Below, piece by piece: positions 25,768 through 34,371 of a DNA stretch of 64,000 nt. This DNA comes from Mobilitalea torta (lineage in GTDB: Bacteria > Bacillota > Clostridia > Lachnospirales > Lachnospiraceae). The position numbers were made by a program, and so were the translations under genes. The stretch is from NCBI RefSeq assembly GCF_050433395.1, contig NZ_JBNPXH010000003.1, forward strand, positions 310,001 to 374,000, read 5' to 3'. How positions within the stretch are numbered: position 1 is the stretch's first letter; the number at the start of each line of letters is the position of its first letter. The notes below the pieces were generated by a model. That model saw only the letters and a list, made by a program, of their open reading frames with translations, ran no database searches and was not told the origin of the DNA.

Positions 25768-26649
25768 ATGTATGATATAAAAGAATTATTTGAAGCAACC
25801 AGCGTGCAGAATGCAGCGGAGCTTCGGACGGCACATCCCGAGGCGCTGATTCTGGCGGGGGGAAGTGATATCCTGGTTCAGATGAGGGAAGGAAAGCTTG
25901 CGGGCAAGAAGTTGATCAGCATCTATGGGCTGGATGAGCTTCGGGGCGTAACGCTGGAGGAAGACGGAACAATCCGCATCGGATCTCTGACCAGCTTCAG
26001 CCATATCACCCAGAGCCCGGTTATCCGGCAGTATATCAATGTGCTGGGAGAGGCTGTGGATATGGTGGGAGGCCCCCAGATCCGCAATATCGGAACCATC
26101 GGCGGCAATACCTGCAATGGAGTGACCTCTGCAGATTCCGCTTCCACCCTGTTTGCCTGGGATGCGGTTATTGAGCTGACAGGCAGTGAGGGAAAACGTC
26201 TGGTTCCCATTCAGGAATTCTATCTGAAGGCAGGTGTGGTGGATATCCGTCCCAGCGAGCTTCAGACAGCGATATTAATCCGGAAGGAATGCTATGAGGG
26301 ATATAAGGGACATTATATCAAATATGCCATGAGGAATGCCATGGATATTGCAACCTCCGGCTGTTCTGTAAATGTAAAGCTGTCCGCAGACAAGCGGGTT
26401 ATGGAAGACGTCCGCATCGCCTATGGTGTCCAGGGACCTACGCCTCTCCGTGCTGTTCATGCGGAGGAAGCAGGAAAGGGGCAGGAGATCAGTGAAGATC
26501 TGCTCCGGCGTATCAGTGAGGCTGTGCTGGAGGATATCAGGCCCCGTGACAGCTGGCGTGCCTCCAAGGCGCTGCGTCAGCACATCGCCGTGGAAATGGC
26601 TTATCGCTGCTTATCAGAAGCAATCAGGCTTTCGGGAGGTGTTGTATAA
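25768..26649 (+). CDS. xdhB: Xanthine dehydrogenase, FAD-binding subunit
   Basis: A 293-residue FAD_binding_5 (CoxM-like) protein with the flavin-contact motifs ILAGGSDILVQMREG and the paired-glycine segment RNIGTIGGNTCNG. It carries electrons from the iron-sulfur centres to NAD or another acceptor. It begins 18 bp after xdhA and overlaps the xdhC start by one base (TAATG), so all three are one operon. Confidence 0.92.
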   Translation: MYDIKELFEATSVQNAAELRTAHPEALILAGGSDILVQMREGKLAGKKLISIYGLDELRGVTLEEDGTIRIGSLTSFSHITQSPVIRQYINVLGEAVDMVGGPQIRNIGTIGGNTCNGVTSADSASTLFAWDAVIELTGSEGKRLVPIQEFYLKAGVVDIRPSELQTAILIRKECYEGYKGHYIKYAMRNAMDIATSGCSVNVKLSADKRVMEDVRIAYGVQGPTPLRAVHAEEAGKGQEISEDLLRRISEAVLEDIRPRDSWRASKALRQHIAVEMAYRCLSEAIRLSGGVV

Positions 26650-27134
26650 TGGCACAGTATAAATTAGTCAAATGTACGATCAACGGCAAGCAGACGGAGA
26701 CCATGGTGGATGTCCGGGCTTCCCTGACGGATATGCTTCGCAATGATTACCGCCTCACCTCGGTGAAGAAGGGCTGTGAGGTAGGAGAATGCGGTGCCTG
26801 TAATGTGATCATAGACGGAGAGTGCTTTAACTCCTGTATCTACCTGGCGGTATGGGCGGACGGGAAGAATATCCGTACCCTGGAGAGTCTGCTGGGCCCG
26901 GAGGGTGAGCTGGCGGATATTCAGCAGGCCTTTATCGATGAAGCGGCAGTACAATGCGGCTTCTGCACGCCTGGCTTTGTTATGACGGCAGTCCAGCTTC
27001 TGGAGACCGGCAAAGAATTCACCAGGGAAGAGCTGAGAAAGCAGCTATCGGGAAATCTATGCCGCTGTACCGGTTACGAGAATATATTGAATGCTGTAGA
27101 AAAGACCATGCTCCGCCGTTTGGGCAAGCTCTAG
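26649..27134 (+). CDS. xdhC: Xanthine dehydrogenase, [2Fe-2S] subunit
   Basis: A 161-residue CoxS-like protein. It carries two [2Fe-2S] clusters: the N-terminal plant-ferredoxin type (GCEVGECGACNV...SC) and the C-terminal helical type (CGFCTPG...CRCTGYENI). It passes electrons from the Mo centre to the FAD subunit. The ATG overlaps the xdhB stop. The operon ends with the hairpin at 27182-27240. Confidence 0.93.
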   Translation: MAQYKLVKCTINGKQTETMVDVRASLTDMLRNDYRLTSVKKGCEVGECGACNVIIDGECFNSCIYLAVWADGKNIRTLESLLGPEGELADIQQAFIDEAAVQCGFCTPGFVMTAVQLLETGKEFTREELRKQLSGNLCRCTGYENILNAVEKTMLRRLGKL

Positions 27135-27181
27135 AATCCCGGAGCGGAGTAATAGAAGCTTCTAATAGAAATTTTTATCAG

Positions 27182-27240
27182 AAAGGCATATTACCGATAT
27201 TCTATCCCAACAGGGATGCAATATCGGTGGTATGCCTTTT
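27182..27240 (+). terminator. Rho-independent terminator of the xdh operon
   Basis: A roughly 20-bp stem (27182-27201 with 27220-27239) with a few mismatches is followed by TTTT. It is a typical strong terminator. Confidence 0.85.
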
Positions 27241-27390
27241 GCATTTTCCATATTCCGGCCTTCAATGGGCTGTTAATGGGGCTTCTTAATCTTTTCTTCA
27301 TCTTTTTACCACAGGAATGACAAACTATCCCCTTATAGTAGTCACTACATGGATCAAGTGGCAATTGTTTACTAGTAAGGAGTGGCATGG

Positions 27391-29499
27391 ATGATGAAGA
27401 AAAAACTGGCATTATTATTTTTGGTTTCTATATTTCTCTTCGGTTTCTCTGATCCCGTCAGGGTCATGGCAGCGGAAGTAAACGGGGGAGGTGTCGGGGA
27501 GACACAGGATACCGGAGACGGCGAGGCTGCCGCTTCGCAGGTCTATCTGTCCAGATTCCCTAAAAAAACAGTCTATACCTACGGTGAGAGCTTTGATTCC
27601 TCCGGTTTGGAGCTGGTTCGTATAAACAGTGACGGAAGTGAAAGCATTATCACCGATTTTATAGTGGAAGGCTTTCGCAGTGATCAACTGGGCACACAGA
27701 AGATCACAATCCGTTATGGAGACTATTCTGTTGACATCAATGTGTCTGTCCAAGCGGCGAAAATCACGAATCTTAGGGCCGGCGGGGTAACGATGGATTC
27801 CTATACCCTTGCATGGGACGCGGCAGCCGGAGCCACTCATTATGAGATTTACCGTAAGGATATAGTGTCCGGCACATTCCAGCTGCTGACCACCACATTG
27901 GAGAATTCCTATACGGTATATGACAGCAGTACGGCGGTGAATACATATATGATCCGGTTGGCCATGACAGTGGACGGGGTGACCAATTACGGGGACTTTT
28001 CCGAACCGTTTTCCGCCGCCACGGCACCTGGAAAGGTAGAGTCAGTATCGGTGGTTAATACGGGGGATACCTTTGTAGAACTGACCTGGAGCCCGGTAAC
28101 GGATGCGGCAGGCTACAGTATTTACAGAGTGGATGCGGCAACCGGAGCCCTTACCTATGTTGGGGATTCTGTTACGACCTCCTATAGGGATACCGGGCTG
28201 AAGTCAGGCACCGGATACCGGTATCAGGTAGCCGCGCACAGGCTGAATAAGTTTTTTGGAGGTGAGTTGTCACCCGCTCTCGATACCAGTACCAATCCGG
28301 CCAAGGTGCCCTTAAAAAGCAAGGCGGGTGATGGTAAGGCCAGACTGACCTGGACCCTGGTGAATGGCGCTACTTCTTATGATATTTACATGGGAGATGA
28401 TATTTCGGGATACAGTCTTATAAGCACCCGGGATAGCAGCAGCGGCAATACCTATATTGTGGAGGAACTGACTCTGGGAGCTTCCTATTCCTTTTATATA
28501 GTGGCAAAGAGGGATTATAACGGAGTGGTCTATGAGGGTGTCAGCTCCGATCTGACGACCGTTACGATAGAGGAGATTTTGCCGACCAGCACCCAGCCTA
28601 AATATTTTGCGGACAAGGCGGCGTTCTTAAAGTCGACGGCTTATACCACCATAGATTTTTTCAAGAATAATGTGAATTTTAAGAAAAGTTATGTAATTCC
28701 GGGATTGGTGAATACCAACGTGGGGGGCTTTACCAGCACCGCCATGTGTCCTCAGGGAATTGCCTTTGCCGGAAATTATCTGCTGATGACGGCCTATGAT
28801 CTGGCGGGAGAAGAATTGTCCGTGGTCTATTGCATGGACAAGAAGACACGGGAGCTTGTGACTACTTTGATTCTTCCTACCAACGCCCATGTCGGCGGAA
28901 TCTGCTATGACGGCAAAAATGTGTGGATCACCACCGGAAGCAAAGTATCGGCCATCTCGTATTCCGATATTAAGGCAGCGGCCAAATCGGGAGAGCCCTA
29001 TGTGGAAGTGAATTTCCATTCTGTCTGCAAGGTGGGACTTTCCGCTTCTTACATTGCATATTATAATGACAAGCTGTGGGTCGGCTCCTATAATGAATTG
29101 GAGACAACGAAGCTTTATAGCTTTTCCATCGATGATTATGGTTCCTATGCTGAATTGACCAGAGAAGATACGATGACGATGCCTACCAGGGTACAGGGAA
29201 TTGCATTTACGGAGGACGGACAGATGATCATATCCCGCTCCTGCCAGTTGTATGCCGGCCTGCGGGGATATATGAGGCGGATTGACGTATACCGGCCGGA
29301 TCTTTCCATGGAAGGCAGCGGAAGCATTAAGCTCGGCAGTGTGGTTAAATATGAATATGTTCCTTCCATGAATGAGGGAATTGCACTGGACGGCGGATAT
29401 TTGTATGTATTGTTTGAATCAGCCGCCTTTGAGAATGCCTCCTATAAGGTGGACAGAATCAGTGCCTTTGATCTTACGAAAATTCTTCCCTCAGAGTAA
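27391..29499 (+). CDS. Secreted multi-domain protein (Ig-like, fibronectin type III, C-terminal propeller-like)
   Basis: About 702 residues. A signal peptide (MMKKKLALLFLVSIFLFGF, cleaved near VMAAEV) precedes a bacterial Ig-like domain (YTYGESFDSSGLELVRINSDG type), then three fibronectin type III repeats (starting near TNLRAGG, PGKVESV and KVPLKSK). The C-terminal ~270 residues hold strand-rich repeats (PQGIAFAGNYLLMTA, VGGICYDGKNVWITT, VQGIAFTEDGQMIIS) resembling a beta-propeller or a sialidase-like fold. No sortase motif or membrane anchor was seen. ATG 27391 is chosen because AAGGAG lies eight bases upstream. A role in surface binding is possible; no enzyme motif was recognised. Confidence 0.75.
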   Translation: MMKKKLALLFLVSIFLFGFSDPVRVMAAEVNGGGVGETQDTGDGEAAASQVYLSRFPKKTVYTYGESFDSSGLELVRINSDGSESIITDFIVEGFRSDQLGTQKITIRYGDYSVDINVSVQAAKITNLRAGGVTMDSYTLAWDAAAGATHYEIYRKDIVSGTFQLLTTTLENSYTVYDSSTAVNTYMIRLAMTVDGVTNYGDFSEPFSAATAPGKVESVSVVNTGDTFVELTWSPVTDAAGYSIYRVDAATGALTYVGDSVTTSYRDTGLKSGTGYRYQVAAHRLNKFFGGELSPALDTSTNPAKVPLKSKAGDGKARLTWTLVNGATSYDIYMGDDISGYSLISTRDSSSGNTYIVEELTLGASYSFYIVAKRDYNGVVYEGVSSDLTTVTIEEILPTSTQPKYFADKAAFLKSTAYTTIDFFKNNVNFKKSYVIPGLVNTNVGGFTSTAMCPQGIAFAGNYLLMTAYDLAGEELSVVYCMDKKTRELVTTLILPTNAHVGGICYDGKNVWITTGSKVSAISYSDIKAAAKSGEPYVEVNFHSVCKVGLSASYIAYYNDKLWVGSYNELETTKLYSFSIDDYGSYAELTREDTMTMPTRVQGIAFTEDGQMIISRSCQLYAGLRGYMRRIDVYRPDLSMEGSGSIKLGSVVKYEYVPSMNEGIALDGGYLYVLFESAAFENASYKVDRISAFDLTKILPSE

Positions 29500-29578
29500 T
29501 TCGGGATAGATTTCATCCGACATTGGTATTATAATAGTCAGAGTGTTGAAGTATTTACCAATAGGAGGAACAGAAGAT

Positions 29579-30685
29579 ATGGAGATAAGGCTGACCGAGT
29601 ATTCGGATCTGGATACGGTCATGGGCATCTATGACCATGCCAGGGAATATATGAGGCAGAGCGGTAATCTTTTGCAATGGGTCGGCGGATATCCCGGCAG
29701 GGAGCTGATTACGGAAGACATTGCGGCAAAGAGGAGCTATGTCTGCACCGAAGAGGGCCGGATTGCAGGAGTGTTCTATTTTGCAGTGGGCAGCGATCCC
29801 ACTTATGCAACAATATATGATGGGGAATGGCTGGATGAGGAGCCGTACGGGGTAGTACACCGGATTGCATCCGCCAGCCATAAAAAGGGAGTGGCTTCCT
29901 TCTGCCTGGACTGGTGCTTTAACCAGTGCCCTAATATCAGGATTGATACCCACGAAGACAATAAGATTATGCAGGGGTTTTTGATGAAGAACGGCTACCG
30001 CCGATGCGGTACCATCTATCTGGAGAATGGAGATCCGCGAGTTGCATTCCAAAAGAACGCGGCCTCTGCAAAAGCCGGGGGGATTGACACCGTTGTGCTG
30101 GATATCGGAAATGTGCTGGCGCGTTTCCGGTGGAGGGAATACCTTGAGGAGTGCGGTTACAGCCGGGAGACAGTGGACCGGGTGGCAGCCGCCACGGTGC
30201 TCAGCGGTTTCTGGGATGAATGGGACCGGGGCTGCCAGGATGAGGAGGAACTGATTGAGCAGAGTATAGCCAGAGATCCCGGTGTAGAGAAGGAGATAAG
30301 GGTTTTCTTTTCCTCCTTTGATAAAATAGTGAAGGAATATGATTATTCGCCGGAATTTGTGAAGGGTCTGAAAGCCGCGGGATACCGGGTGTATCTGTTG
30401 TCTAATTACAGCAGGAGGCATTTTCAGGCATGTAAGCCTTTCTTCCGTTTTCTGGACTATGTGGACGGCGGAATTATCTCTTATGAGGTGAAGGTGATTA
30501 AACCGGAGCCGGAGATATACCGGGCCTTAATTGATAAGTATGGAATTGATCCTTCGAAGGCGGTGTTTTTGGATGATCTGGCAGCCAATCTGGAAGGAGC
30601 CAGACCCTTCGGCTTCCATACGATACAAGTGAAGGACGGAGAACAGATGGTTCGGGAACTGCGGAGACTGGGTGTGAGAATCTGA
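29579..30685 (+). CDS. Fusion of a GNAT acetyltransferase and a HAD-IA hydrolase
   Basis: A 368-residue two-domain protein. Residues 1-~155 form a GNAT fold (with IASASHKKGVASFCL as the acetyl-CoA region and the terminal strand MKNGYRRCGTI). Residues ~170-368 form a HAD hydrolase: motif I DIGNVL (Asp175), motif II-like LLSNYS, motif III KVIKPEPEIY and motif IV FLDDLAANLEGA. DIGN in place of DxD is usual in the YihX-like sugar-phosphatase subgroup. The ATG follows AGGAGGAACAG. Both halves appear intact, so the fusion may act on one small molecule in two ways; the substrate is unknown. Confidence 0.85.
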   Translation: MEIRLTEYSDLDTVMGIYDHAREYMRQSGNLLQWVGGYPGRELITEDIAAKRSYVCTEEGRIAGVFYFAVGSDPTYATIYDGEWLDEEPYGVVHRIASASHKKGVASFCLDWCFNQCPNIRIDTHEDNKIMQGFLMKNGYRRCGTIYLENGDPRVAFQKNAASAKAGGIDTVVLDIGNVLARFRWREYLEECGYSRETVDRVAAATVLSGFWDEWDRGCQDEEELIEQSIARDPGVEKEIRVFFSSFDKIVKEYDYSPEFVKGLKAAGYRVYLLSNYSRRHFQACKPFFRFLDYVDGGIISYEVKVIKPEPEIYRALIDKYGIDPSKAVFLDDLAANLEGARPFGFHTIQVKDGEQMVRELRRLGVRI

Positions 30686-30754
30686 TTTCCGCCAGGCTGT
30701 TATTCAGGTATATCCCATTCAAAAAATAATAAAGAAATAAAAGATAAAATAATG

Positions 30755-30797
30755 AAGAGAAGAGCTGGGATTACATTGACCCCGGCTCTTCTCTTTT
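30755..30797 (+). terminator. Rho-independent terminator
   Basis: A 15-bp stem (30755-30769 with 30781-30795, one G-U pair) is followed by TT. It ends the GNAT-HAD transcript. Confidence 0.8.
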
Positions 30798-30821
30798 GCT
30801 GTTCTTTACCCCTATTAATGT

Positions 30822-30840
30822 AAATGATAATCAATATCAA
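30822..30840. promoter_or_regulatory. Fur box 1
   Basis: AAATGATAATCAATATCAA agrees closely with the Fur consensus built from GATAAT repeats. It lies just ahead of the feo -35. Confidence 0.7.
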
Positions 30841-30847
30841 AAACTTC

Positions 30848-30876
30848 TTGACATTTCTTTCACGGTGTTCTATGAT
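30848..30876 (+). promoter_or_regulatory. Promoter of the feo operon
   Basis: TTGACA (30848-30853) and TATGAT (30871-30876) are 17 bp apart. The promoter is flanked on both sides by Fur boxes, so Fur bound with iron should block it. Confidence 0.75.
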
Positions 30877-30883
30877 ATCAATG

Positions 30884-30904
30884 GAATTGATAATCATTAT
30901 CAAA
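30884..30904. promoter_or_regulatory. Fur box 2
   Basis: The core GATAATCATTATC (30889-30901) is a near-exact half of the canonical Fur site and lies just downstream of the -10. Confidence 0.75.
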
Positions 30905-30935
30905 CTCATGGGATAAAGAAAGGTAGGAGAATTAT

Positions 30936-31148
30936 ATGTCACTGGCAATGTTGGAGGTTGGTGAGATCAGGAAAATATCGGAGTTTCGGGGAAAGAACGA
31001 GATGAAGAAGCATCTGCAGGATCTTGGATTTATGAGAGGCGAGAGCGTGCAGGTGATTGGTGTGAATCCCAGCGGGCTGATCCTGCTGATTAAGGGGGTG
31101 CGGGTTGCTTTGAACCGTGGCCTGGCATCGATGATAGTAGTAGAATAA
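30936..31148 (+). CDS. feoA: FeoA-like SH3-domain protein, first copy
   Basis: A 70-residue protein with the FeoA fold: HLQDLGFMRGESVQVIGVNPSG followed by small beta strands (LILLIKGVRVALNRGLA). FeoA is a cytosolic helper of the ferrous iron pump FeoB. It is the first gene after the Fur-controlled promoter. Confidence 0.88.
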   Translation: MSLAMLEVGEIRKISEFRGKNEMKKHLQDLGFMRGESVQVIGVNPSGLILLIKGVRVALNRGLASMIVVE

Positions 31149-31173
31149 TTTAAATATAAAACGGAGGTAAACC

Positions 31174-31392
31174 ATGACATTGAATGATCTAAAACCAGGA
31201 CAGCAAGGCATAGTAACATCCATCGGGGAAAAGGGACCCGTCAGAAAGAGGATTATGGATATGGGAGTGACACCGGGAGCAGCCGTGAAGGTAATTAAGG
31301 TGGCGCCTTTGGGGGATCCGATTGAGGTAAATATCCGAGGCTATGAGCTAAGCTTGAGGAAAAGTGAAGCCAGTCAAATTACAGTGGAATAA
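31174..31392 (+). CDS. feoA: FeoA-like SH3-domain protein, second copy
   Basis: A second 72-residue FeoA, starting MTLNDLKPGQQGIVTS and containing RKRIMDMGVTPGAAVKV and GDPIEVNIRGYELSLRK. The latter is closer to the FeoA consensus than the first copy. Two separate FeoA genes ahead of feoB are common in Clostridia. It follows ACGGAGG and precedes feoB by 14 bp. Confidence 0.92.
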   Translation: MTLNDLKPGQQGIVTSIGEKGPVRKRIMDMGVTPGAAVKVIKVAPLGDPIEVNIRGYELSLRKSEASQITVE

Positions 31393-31406
31393 TCAGGAGG
31401 AAAGAC

Positions 31407-33608
31407 ATGTCTTATATCATAGCATTAGCAGGTAACCCCAACAGCGGGAAGACTACACTATTTAATGAATTAACGGGAGCCAGACAGCATGTGGGCAACT
31501 GGCCCGGCGTTACGGTGGATAAGAAAGAGGGCGTTTACCGTAAGAACAAGGAGCTGTCCATTCTGGATCTGCCCGGAACCTATTCCCTGTCTCCTTATTC
31601 GGCAGAAGAGATTATAGCAAGAGATTATATTGTGAAGGAAAGACCGGATGCGGTAATCAATATTGTGGACGGAACCAGTATTGAGCGTAACCTGTATCTG
31701 ACTCTGCAGATTATGGAAACTGCGGTGCCCATGGTAGTAGCAATTAATATGATGGACGAAGTAGAGTCCAAGGGTGATAAGATCGACTGTGAGAAACTGC
31801 AGAAGCTTCTTGGAGTTCCGGTAATTCCTATTGTTGCCCGGAGCGGGAAGGGCCTGGAGGAGCTGATGAAAGCAGCTGCCAAGGTGGCGGCGGACAAGAA
31901 GCAGACCGAGCGGCCGAAGGTTTTTGACGAGAGCACGAATCAGATTATAGATGAGGTTAAGATTCAGCTGAAGGGCGGAAACGAATCAGAGAATTACTGG
32001 AAAGCCCTGAAGCTGGTTGAGGCAGACGAAGTGGTGCAGAAGGAGATGGAAGAAGCTTCGAAGGCCAGAGTGAAGCAGATCATCGAAGAAGCAGAGAAGA
32101 AGAACGGCGGCGATCTGGAAGCAAAGATGGCGGATCTCAGATATCAATACATAACCAAGCTGGTGAAGGAATCGGTGAAGAAAGCCAAGACAGGCCATGT
32201 GGAGACGACGTCCGACAAGCTGGATAAGGTATTAACCAACCGTTTCCTGGCACTTCCCATTTTTGCAGTGGTCATGTATCTTATGTTCGCCTGTACCTTC
32301 AGTGAGAACTTCCTGTTTATCGAAGGGCTGCCCAGTCCGGGGATCTGGCTTGCAGGTCTGGCGGAGAGCGGCTGGGAGGCTCTGACTGGTCTTGTAGAGG
32401 GAGCTCTGGAGAACGCTTCTCCTTGGGTATTCTCCCTGGTGCTTGACGGTATTATGGCCGGTATCGGAGCGGTAATTGGCTTTATCCCGCTGGTTCTGGT
32501 ACTCTTCCTGCTGATGTCCTTCCTGGAGGACAGCGGCTATATGGCCAGAGTTGCCTTTGTTATGGACCGTATCTTCCGTCGTTTCGGGCTGTCCGGACGT
32601 TCCTTTATCCCGCTGCTCATGGGATTTGGCTGCGGTGTTCCTGCCATTACTGCAACCAGGACGCTGGAATCCGAGAAGGATCGCCGGATCACGACAATTA
32701 TCACAGGCTTCATGCCCTGCGGAGCGAAGCTGCCTATTTTTGCACTGTTTGTATCGGTACTGTTTGCGGACAGCAATAAGACCCTGGTTACCTACTCTCT
32801 CTATATGCTGAGTATTGTGGTTGCCATTATTGTTTCTCTGTTACTGAATAAATTTGTGTATAAATCCGAGGTATCCAATTTTGTAATGGAGCTGCCCCAG
32901 TATAGAATTCCTACAGGTAAGAGTGTTGCTATCCATGCTACGGAGAAGATTAAGGATTTTGCAATTAAGGCAGGAACCATCATCTTCCTTTCCACCATTC
33001 TGATATGGGTGCTGTCCAGCTTCAATATTAATTCCTTTAACGGAAAGAATGCTGCGGCCAATGAAGACGGCAGTATCATGAGTGAGATGGATGAGAGCTT
33101 CCTGGCGAAGGGCAGCGGTATTCTTGCTCCCATCTTCAAGCCCCTTGGCTTTGGCGAGTGGAGACCTACGGTTGGTGTTATTACCGGTTGGATTGCCAAG
33201 GAGAATGTAGTAGTTACCTTTGCCCAGCTGTATGATGAGGATTTGAGTCCGGAATATCTGGAGGAATTCTTCTCCGGTTACTCCAGCGAAGAACTGGAAG
33301 AACTGGGCTTTGAGGAAGGTGTATACGATGAGGAAGCAGCGGCGGATATCTATGCCGAAGGCGTCCTGTTTGAGGGCGGAGATGAGAATGCCCTTACCAC
33401 CATGAAGAAGGATATCCCGAATAAGGCGGCGGCTTATGCGTATATGGCATTTAACCTGTTGTGTATGCCTTGCTTTGCGGCAGTGGGCGCTATGAAGAGG
33501 GAATTGAAGACCTGGAAGCTCACCGGTTTTGGAATCGGTGTGCAGATGGCAACCGCATATATTGTAGCGCTTCTGATCAATCAGATCGGCCGGCTGTTTA
33601 TTGGATAG
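31407..33608 (+). CDS. feoB: Ferrous iron transport protein B
   Basis: A 733-residue ferrous iron importer. The N-terminal GTPase domain has G1 GNPNSGKTT, G3 DLPGTYSLSPYS and G4-like NMMDE (here VAINMMDEVE). A helical regulatory region follows, then the membrane part with two Gate motifs (GFGCGVPAI and the second half around IAKENVVVTFAQL). A FeoB-typical acidic stretch is rich in Glu/Asp near residue 610-660. AGGAGGAAAGAC precedes the ATG. It is co-transcribed with both feoA genes and a Fur-like gene. Confidence 0.97.
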   Translation: MSYIIALAGNPNSGKTTLFNELTGARQHVGNWPGVTVDKKEGVYRKNKELSILDLPGTYSLSPYSAEEIIARDYIVKERPDAVINIVDGTSIERNLYLTLQIMETAVPMVVAINMMDEVESKGDKIDCEKLQKLLGVPVIPIVARSGKGLEELMKAAAKVAADKKQTERPKVFDESTNQIIDEVKIQLKGGNESENYWKALKLVEADEVVQKEMEEASKARVKQIIEEAEKKNGGDLEAKMADLRYQYITKLVKESVKKAKTGHVETTSDKLDKVLTNRFLALPIFAVVMYLMFACTFSENFLFIEGLPSPGIWLAGLAESGWEALTGLVEGALENASPWVFSLVLDGIMAGIGAVIGFIPLVLVLFLLMSFLEDSGYMARVAFVMDRIFRRFGLSGRSFIPLLMGFGCGVPAITATRTLESEKDRRITTIITGFMPCGAKLPIFALFVSVLFADSNKTLVTYSLYMLSIVVAIIVSLLLNKFVYKSEVSNFVMELPQYRIPTGKSVAIHATEKIKDFAIKAGTIIFLSTILIWVLSSFNINSFNGKNAAANEDGSIMSEMDESFLAKGSGILAPIFKPLGFGEWRPTVGVITGWIAKENVVVTFAQLYDEDLSPEYLEEFFSGYSSEELEELGFEEGVYDEEAAADIYAEGVLFEGGDENALTTMKKDIPNKAAAYAYMAFNLLCMPCFAAVGAMKRELKTWKLTGFGIGVQMATAYIVALLINQIGRLFIG

Positions 33609-33685
33609 TCATAGTTTTACGCTTGGGCCGGCGAAAGCGGCACTCGGGCCGGATATGGCCTGAACCCGTGATAGGAGGGACATAA

Positions 33686-33955
33686 TTGAACGAGTTGTAT
33701 AAGAACACACCGGAGGAAAGAGCCGGAAGCAAGGATGAACTGCTGAGAAAGCTGCGGGGTCAGGGAATGAAGATTACGAAGCAGCGGGCTCTTGTGATTG
33801 ATATTATACTGGAAGAGGAAATTGGAAGCTGTAAGGATATTCATCAGAAGGCCAGCCAGGTCGATCCGAAGATTGGAGTTGCTACGGTCTACCGCATGGT
33901 GAAAAATCTGGAGAAGATCGGTGCAGTTAACCGGAAGATCAGTGTTACCATATGA
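33686..33955 (+). CDS. Short Fur-family protein, DNA-binding domain only
   Basis: An 89-residue product started by TTG, with AGGAGGGA eight bases upstream. It holds the complete Fur winged helix (LRGQGMKITKQRALVIDII, and ATVYRMVKNLEKIGAVNRK) but stops at NRKISVTI, where normal Fur (about 140-150 residues) goes on to the dimerisation and metal-binding domain. No His/Cys cluster is present. Whether this is a natural short form or a gene cut by mutation cannot be settled here, but the start site and the operon position look maintained. It could compete with or modify full-length Fur. Confidence 0.75.
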   Translation: MNELYKNTPEERAGSKDELLRKLRGQGMKITKQRALVIDIILEEEIGSCKDIHQKASQVDPKIGVATVYRMVKNLEKIGAVNRKISVTI

Positions 33956-34011
33956 TGCCGGTTTGCGGTTTAACCGGGAGGGCATAGCATATGCCCGGAA
34001 TGGAGGTCAAT

Positions 34012-34161
34012 ATGACGGATTTTATAGTGATTGGAATTATTCTCGTACTGGTGATCGGTGTTTCCTTCTATATATGGAAGAGAAAGAAAGCCGGCAAGAG
34101 CGCCTGCGGTTGCGACGGCGGTTGCAGCGGTTGCGGCGGAAGCTGTCACGGAGAACACTAA
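34012..34161 (+). CDS. FeoB-associated Cys-rich membrane protein
   Basis: A 49-residue protein, too short for most gene finders. One transmembrane helix (FIVIGIILVLVIGVSFYIW) is followed by a basic stretch (KRKKAGK) and a tail with five cysteines (CGCDGGCSGCGGSC). This pattern is typical of the small Cys-rich proteins found after feoB in Firmicutes, thought to help iron handling at the membrane. ATGGAGGTCAAT gives a good ribosome binding site. It is the last gene of the feo cluster. Confidence 0.85.
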   Translation: MTDFIVIGIILVLVIGVSFYIWKRKKAGKSACGCDGGCSGCGGSCHGEH

Positions 34162-34163
34162 GA

Positions 34164-34326
34164 GGTGTGAGTAATCACCTTGAATACCGAGGATGATTGT
34201 CCGGACGCATGATACAGAGCAAAAATGCATACCGGGTATTTCCCATAGCGGCTTTAACAGCGGCGGAGAATATCCGGTATGCAGGCTTGTCGTTCTGTAA
34301 TGCGAAAGGACTGTCATCCTCTTTTT
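34164..34326 (+). ncRNA. Candidate structured RNA or elaborate terminator after the feo cluster
   Basis: Three nested or adjacent stems: GGTG/CACC (34164-34179), an outer stem 34189-34202 with 34308-34321 followed by TTTTT, and an inner 14-bp stem 34227-34240 with 34269-34282 (one G-U). The outer stem plus T-run works as a terminator, but a plain terminator does not need a 105-nt loop with its own long stem. Could be the processed 3' end of the feo mRNA or a separate small RNA. Confidence 0.4.
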
Positions 34327-34371
34327 ATGATTTTCTTTTTTGGCCTTCTGCAGAGGACTCAATTGATTGCA

